Shown here: positions 62,251 through 64,000 of the stretch, piece after piece
How the letters are laid out: every line of letters starts with the position of its first letter
How positions within the stretch are numbered: position 1 is the stretch's first letter
Assembly (NCBI RefSeq): GCF_014851395.1
Contig: NW_024040152.1
Coordinates: forward strand, 18,528,308 to 18,592,307
Origin: Micropterus salmoides
Taxonomy: Eukaryota > Chordata > Actinopteri > Centrarchiformes > Centrarchidae
DNA: 64,000 nucleotides
Direction: 5' to 3'
The notes under the pieces: model-generated
What the model saw: the letters and a program-made list of their open reading frames with translations, nothing else
The model's database searches: none
What the model was told of the DNA's origin: nothing
Made by a program: the position numbers and the translations under genes

Positions 62251-63524
62251 GTGAGATCAAAGTGGCAGTCCAATGTTTAGTTGCCCACCCCACCCCCAAA
62301 AAATAAGCCTAGTCGGTAGTTACTGAATATATAAAATGCAGAAAAGTCCTAACCCTGTGTTTATCCCAACCTGTGTTCATTAGTTAAAGAGTTATGTGAA
62401 GGTTCACTGTGTTTCACCTCTGGAAACATCAACACATCAACAGTCCAGACCCTCACACACACAACCGCAGCTCTTCATTTTGGAGCTTCAAACAGACATG
62501 CTTGGATGCCCAAATAATGACAGGCTAATTCAGCCTTTCAGCACCATCTTTTGTCTCAAAACTTCCCACAGACTTGGCCTGTGAAGAGGGAGTGTGTCAA
62601 CATTTTCAATCCCACAACAAAGGCCTTTATTATTCCTCTTTGAAAGGTTAATAATATCACACTTGAAGTAAAAAAGGCTCAGTTTAGGGATTCAATTGGA
62701 TGCAATGATGTGCCAAAGCTCTGAGACGCAAATTTGTTTTGACTTACGGGGAGTTACATAGCACTCACTCCTCAATAATAAATTTAGTTCAAGAGCAGAG
62801 TTCCCAAGCAGCTCACTAAACTAATTGTAAGCTAATGTTTTTTTAACATTCATTTGGAATCTGTGAATAAGACTTTCCCCTTATATAAAAAATCCTCATT
62901 TGGCAAACCTGCTCCAAATGGATGTTATGTTTGGACAATTTTGCCGCTTGGCATTTGGGTATATCTTCTAGTCACCATGCTCATTTTGAGTTAGCAGTAT
63001 TTGAATTGGATCGGAGGCTGGGATATCTGTGTAATCTTAATGCTGTGGCCCTAAATGACATTTTAGTTTTCAGTACACAGCCACAAGTTTAAAACTGAGA
63101 TAATTTCTTTTTAGTTTTGAGCTGTGTGTACTGGATAAAGGTCGCGCAACTCCTGAAGAGTACTTGAAGACTTCTTTAAAGAAATATTCCTGCAGCAACA
63201 TCTCATGACTTTTGAGCCTCTCTCTTTCGACCACAAATGACTTGTCATTGATGCGGCTCTATCAGGGAGCAATACATGGTGGAGAGGAGACAAAAAGGTG
63301 TGCTCATATATGTACTGCTTTTGAAGGGACTTAAAGGCATTTCGAGAGTTTGTTTTTTTCCACCTCTTTTTTCTTTTTTTTTTAAAAATTGGCTTCACAA
63401 GAAGGCGAGCTGTGAGCCTTCATCTCTGAATGAAAAGCATGTGGCTGGCATCCAGAACAGCGGGGTCTTTCAGCACGGCCCCGGCAGACATCTGTTCCTG
63501 GTTTGTACAGCAAAATCCTGGAGC

Positions 63525-63680
63525 AGGGAGAGGGGCTGTGGTGGAAATAGGGTGGGAGAGGGTGGCGGGGAAGAGGAAAAGGGGAGGAATAGGAGTGGGA
63601 GGTTTAAGGGCGGGTTTTTTTTTTTTCATGGGGGAGATGTTTGAGGGGTTTTAAAGGTAGTGGGGGAAGGGGCGTAATGG
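63525..63680 (+). repeat. G-rich purine tract with a G-quadruplex motif
   Basis: The plus strand is almost pure purine over most of this stretch, with many GGG and GGGG runs and a 12-base T run in the middle. 63550-63570 fits the canonical four-run pattern: GGG, T, GGG, AGA, GGG, TGGC, GGGG. Confidence 0.75.
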
Positions 63681-64000
63681 TGATCCTCATCCGCCTTGTC
63701 CACTGCATTGTTTGGGGAGGCACGAGCTGACCATTGATCTCATCTTACCTTCTTTATTAACTTGTGACAGCTGTTAAACATGCAAATCACAACCCTCTCA
63801 TGCGGCATTTTTTCTGTGTTGGTTACCATTTGTCCAGAACAAACATTCACTTCTCTGTCTGTGTAAACATCATCACCTGGTTGGCTTAAACCCTCATCAC
63901 AAGTGCGAGACGCTTTTATCCATTCTTTCGTGTTGGAGTGTTTTTTGAGTGTGGATCACCACATGGCTTCGCCTCTGAGTCAGAGGTCGAGTCTCACTCT

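Larger units (their letters stand above)
59256..64000 (+). other. nkd2 intron sequence to the window edge
   Basis: Apart from one doubtful exon at 62191-62250, no coding sequence is seen in 4.7 kb. It holds a (GA)n run at 59767-59806, a dispersed repeat at 60805-61072, and a purine-rich, G-rich stretch at 63525-63680. The conserved NKD EF-hand exon was not found, so it must lie to the right. Confidence 0.5.

Noticed and set aside
1..64000. CRISPR arrays, operons, prophage or toxin-antitoxin modules
   Set aside because: None is expected and none seen. All recognised genes are spliced vertebrate genes, and the repeats are eukaryotic transposons and microsatellites.

Overview
This is a 64 kb stretch of nuclear chromosome from a ray-finned fish, probably a percomorph teleost. 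The evidence is split genes with GT-AG introns, compact vertebrate gene spacing, fish-type Tc1 and L2 elements, TTAA-flanked MITEs, and many short dinucleotide runs. No prokaryotic, organellar or viral gene was recognised. Gene names come from protein motifs and family sequences recalled without a database search. Exon joins were worked out by hand from splice sites and reading phase. All six complete genes close in frame over every exon.

Layout, left to right. kifc2 (minus) is partial: nine coding exons give the first 452 residues, and the kinesin motor lies off the left edge. tmem276-like (minus) encodes a 209-residue multi-pass membrane protein and has a complete Tc1-type element in its intron. 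cep72 (plus, 14 exons, 567 aa) starts 662 bp from the tmem276-like start codon, so the two probably share a bidirectional promoter. It runs toward tppp (minus, 4 coding exons, 237 aa), and back-to-back poly(A) signals lie between them. After about 9.5 kb of repeat-bearing DNA come zdhhc11 (minus, 10 coding exons, 407 aa), with a Tc1-like transposon in an intron, and brd9 (minus, 17 exons, 674 aa). trip13 (plus, 13 exons, 423 aa) is divergent from brd9 across 514 bp. About 5.2 kb further on is the start of nkd2 (plus), which leaves the right edge.

The order and orientation cep72(+) tppp(-) zdhhc11(-) brd9(-) trip13(+) nkd2(+) match human 5p15.33 as I know it. kifc2 and tmem276 are neighbours at human 8q24.3. 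The window therefore appears to hold the joint between two conserved blocks, located in the promoter shared by tmem276-like and cep72.

The genes do not form one pathway. Their jobs are microtubule and centrosome biology (KIFC2, CEP72, TPPP), protein S-acylation (ZDHHC11), non-canonical BAF chromatin remodelling (BRD9), HORMA-protein remodelling at the spindle checkpoint and in meiosis (TRIP13) and Wnt inhibition (NKD2). The unusual material is in introns and between genes: a transposon with perfect terminal repeats and one in-frame stop, a Tc1-type element with 70-bp near-identical ends and a fragmentary transposase, a tandem duplication in a kifc2 intron, a perfect 17-bp hairpin in brd9 intron 1, a G-quadruplex motif in the nkd2 intron, and an extra related exon in brd9. 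I found no clearly undescribed biological system.
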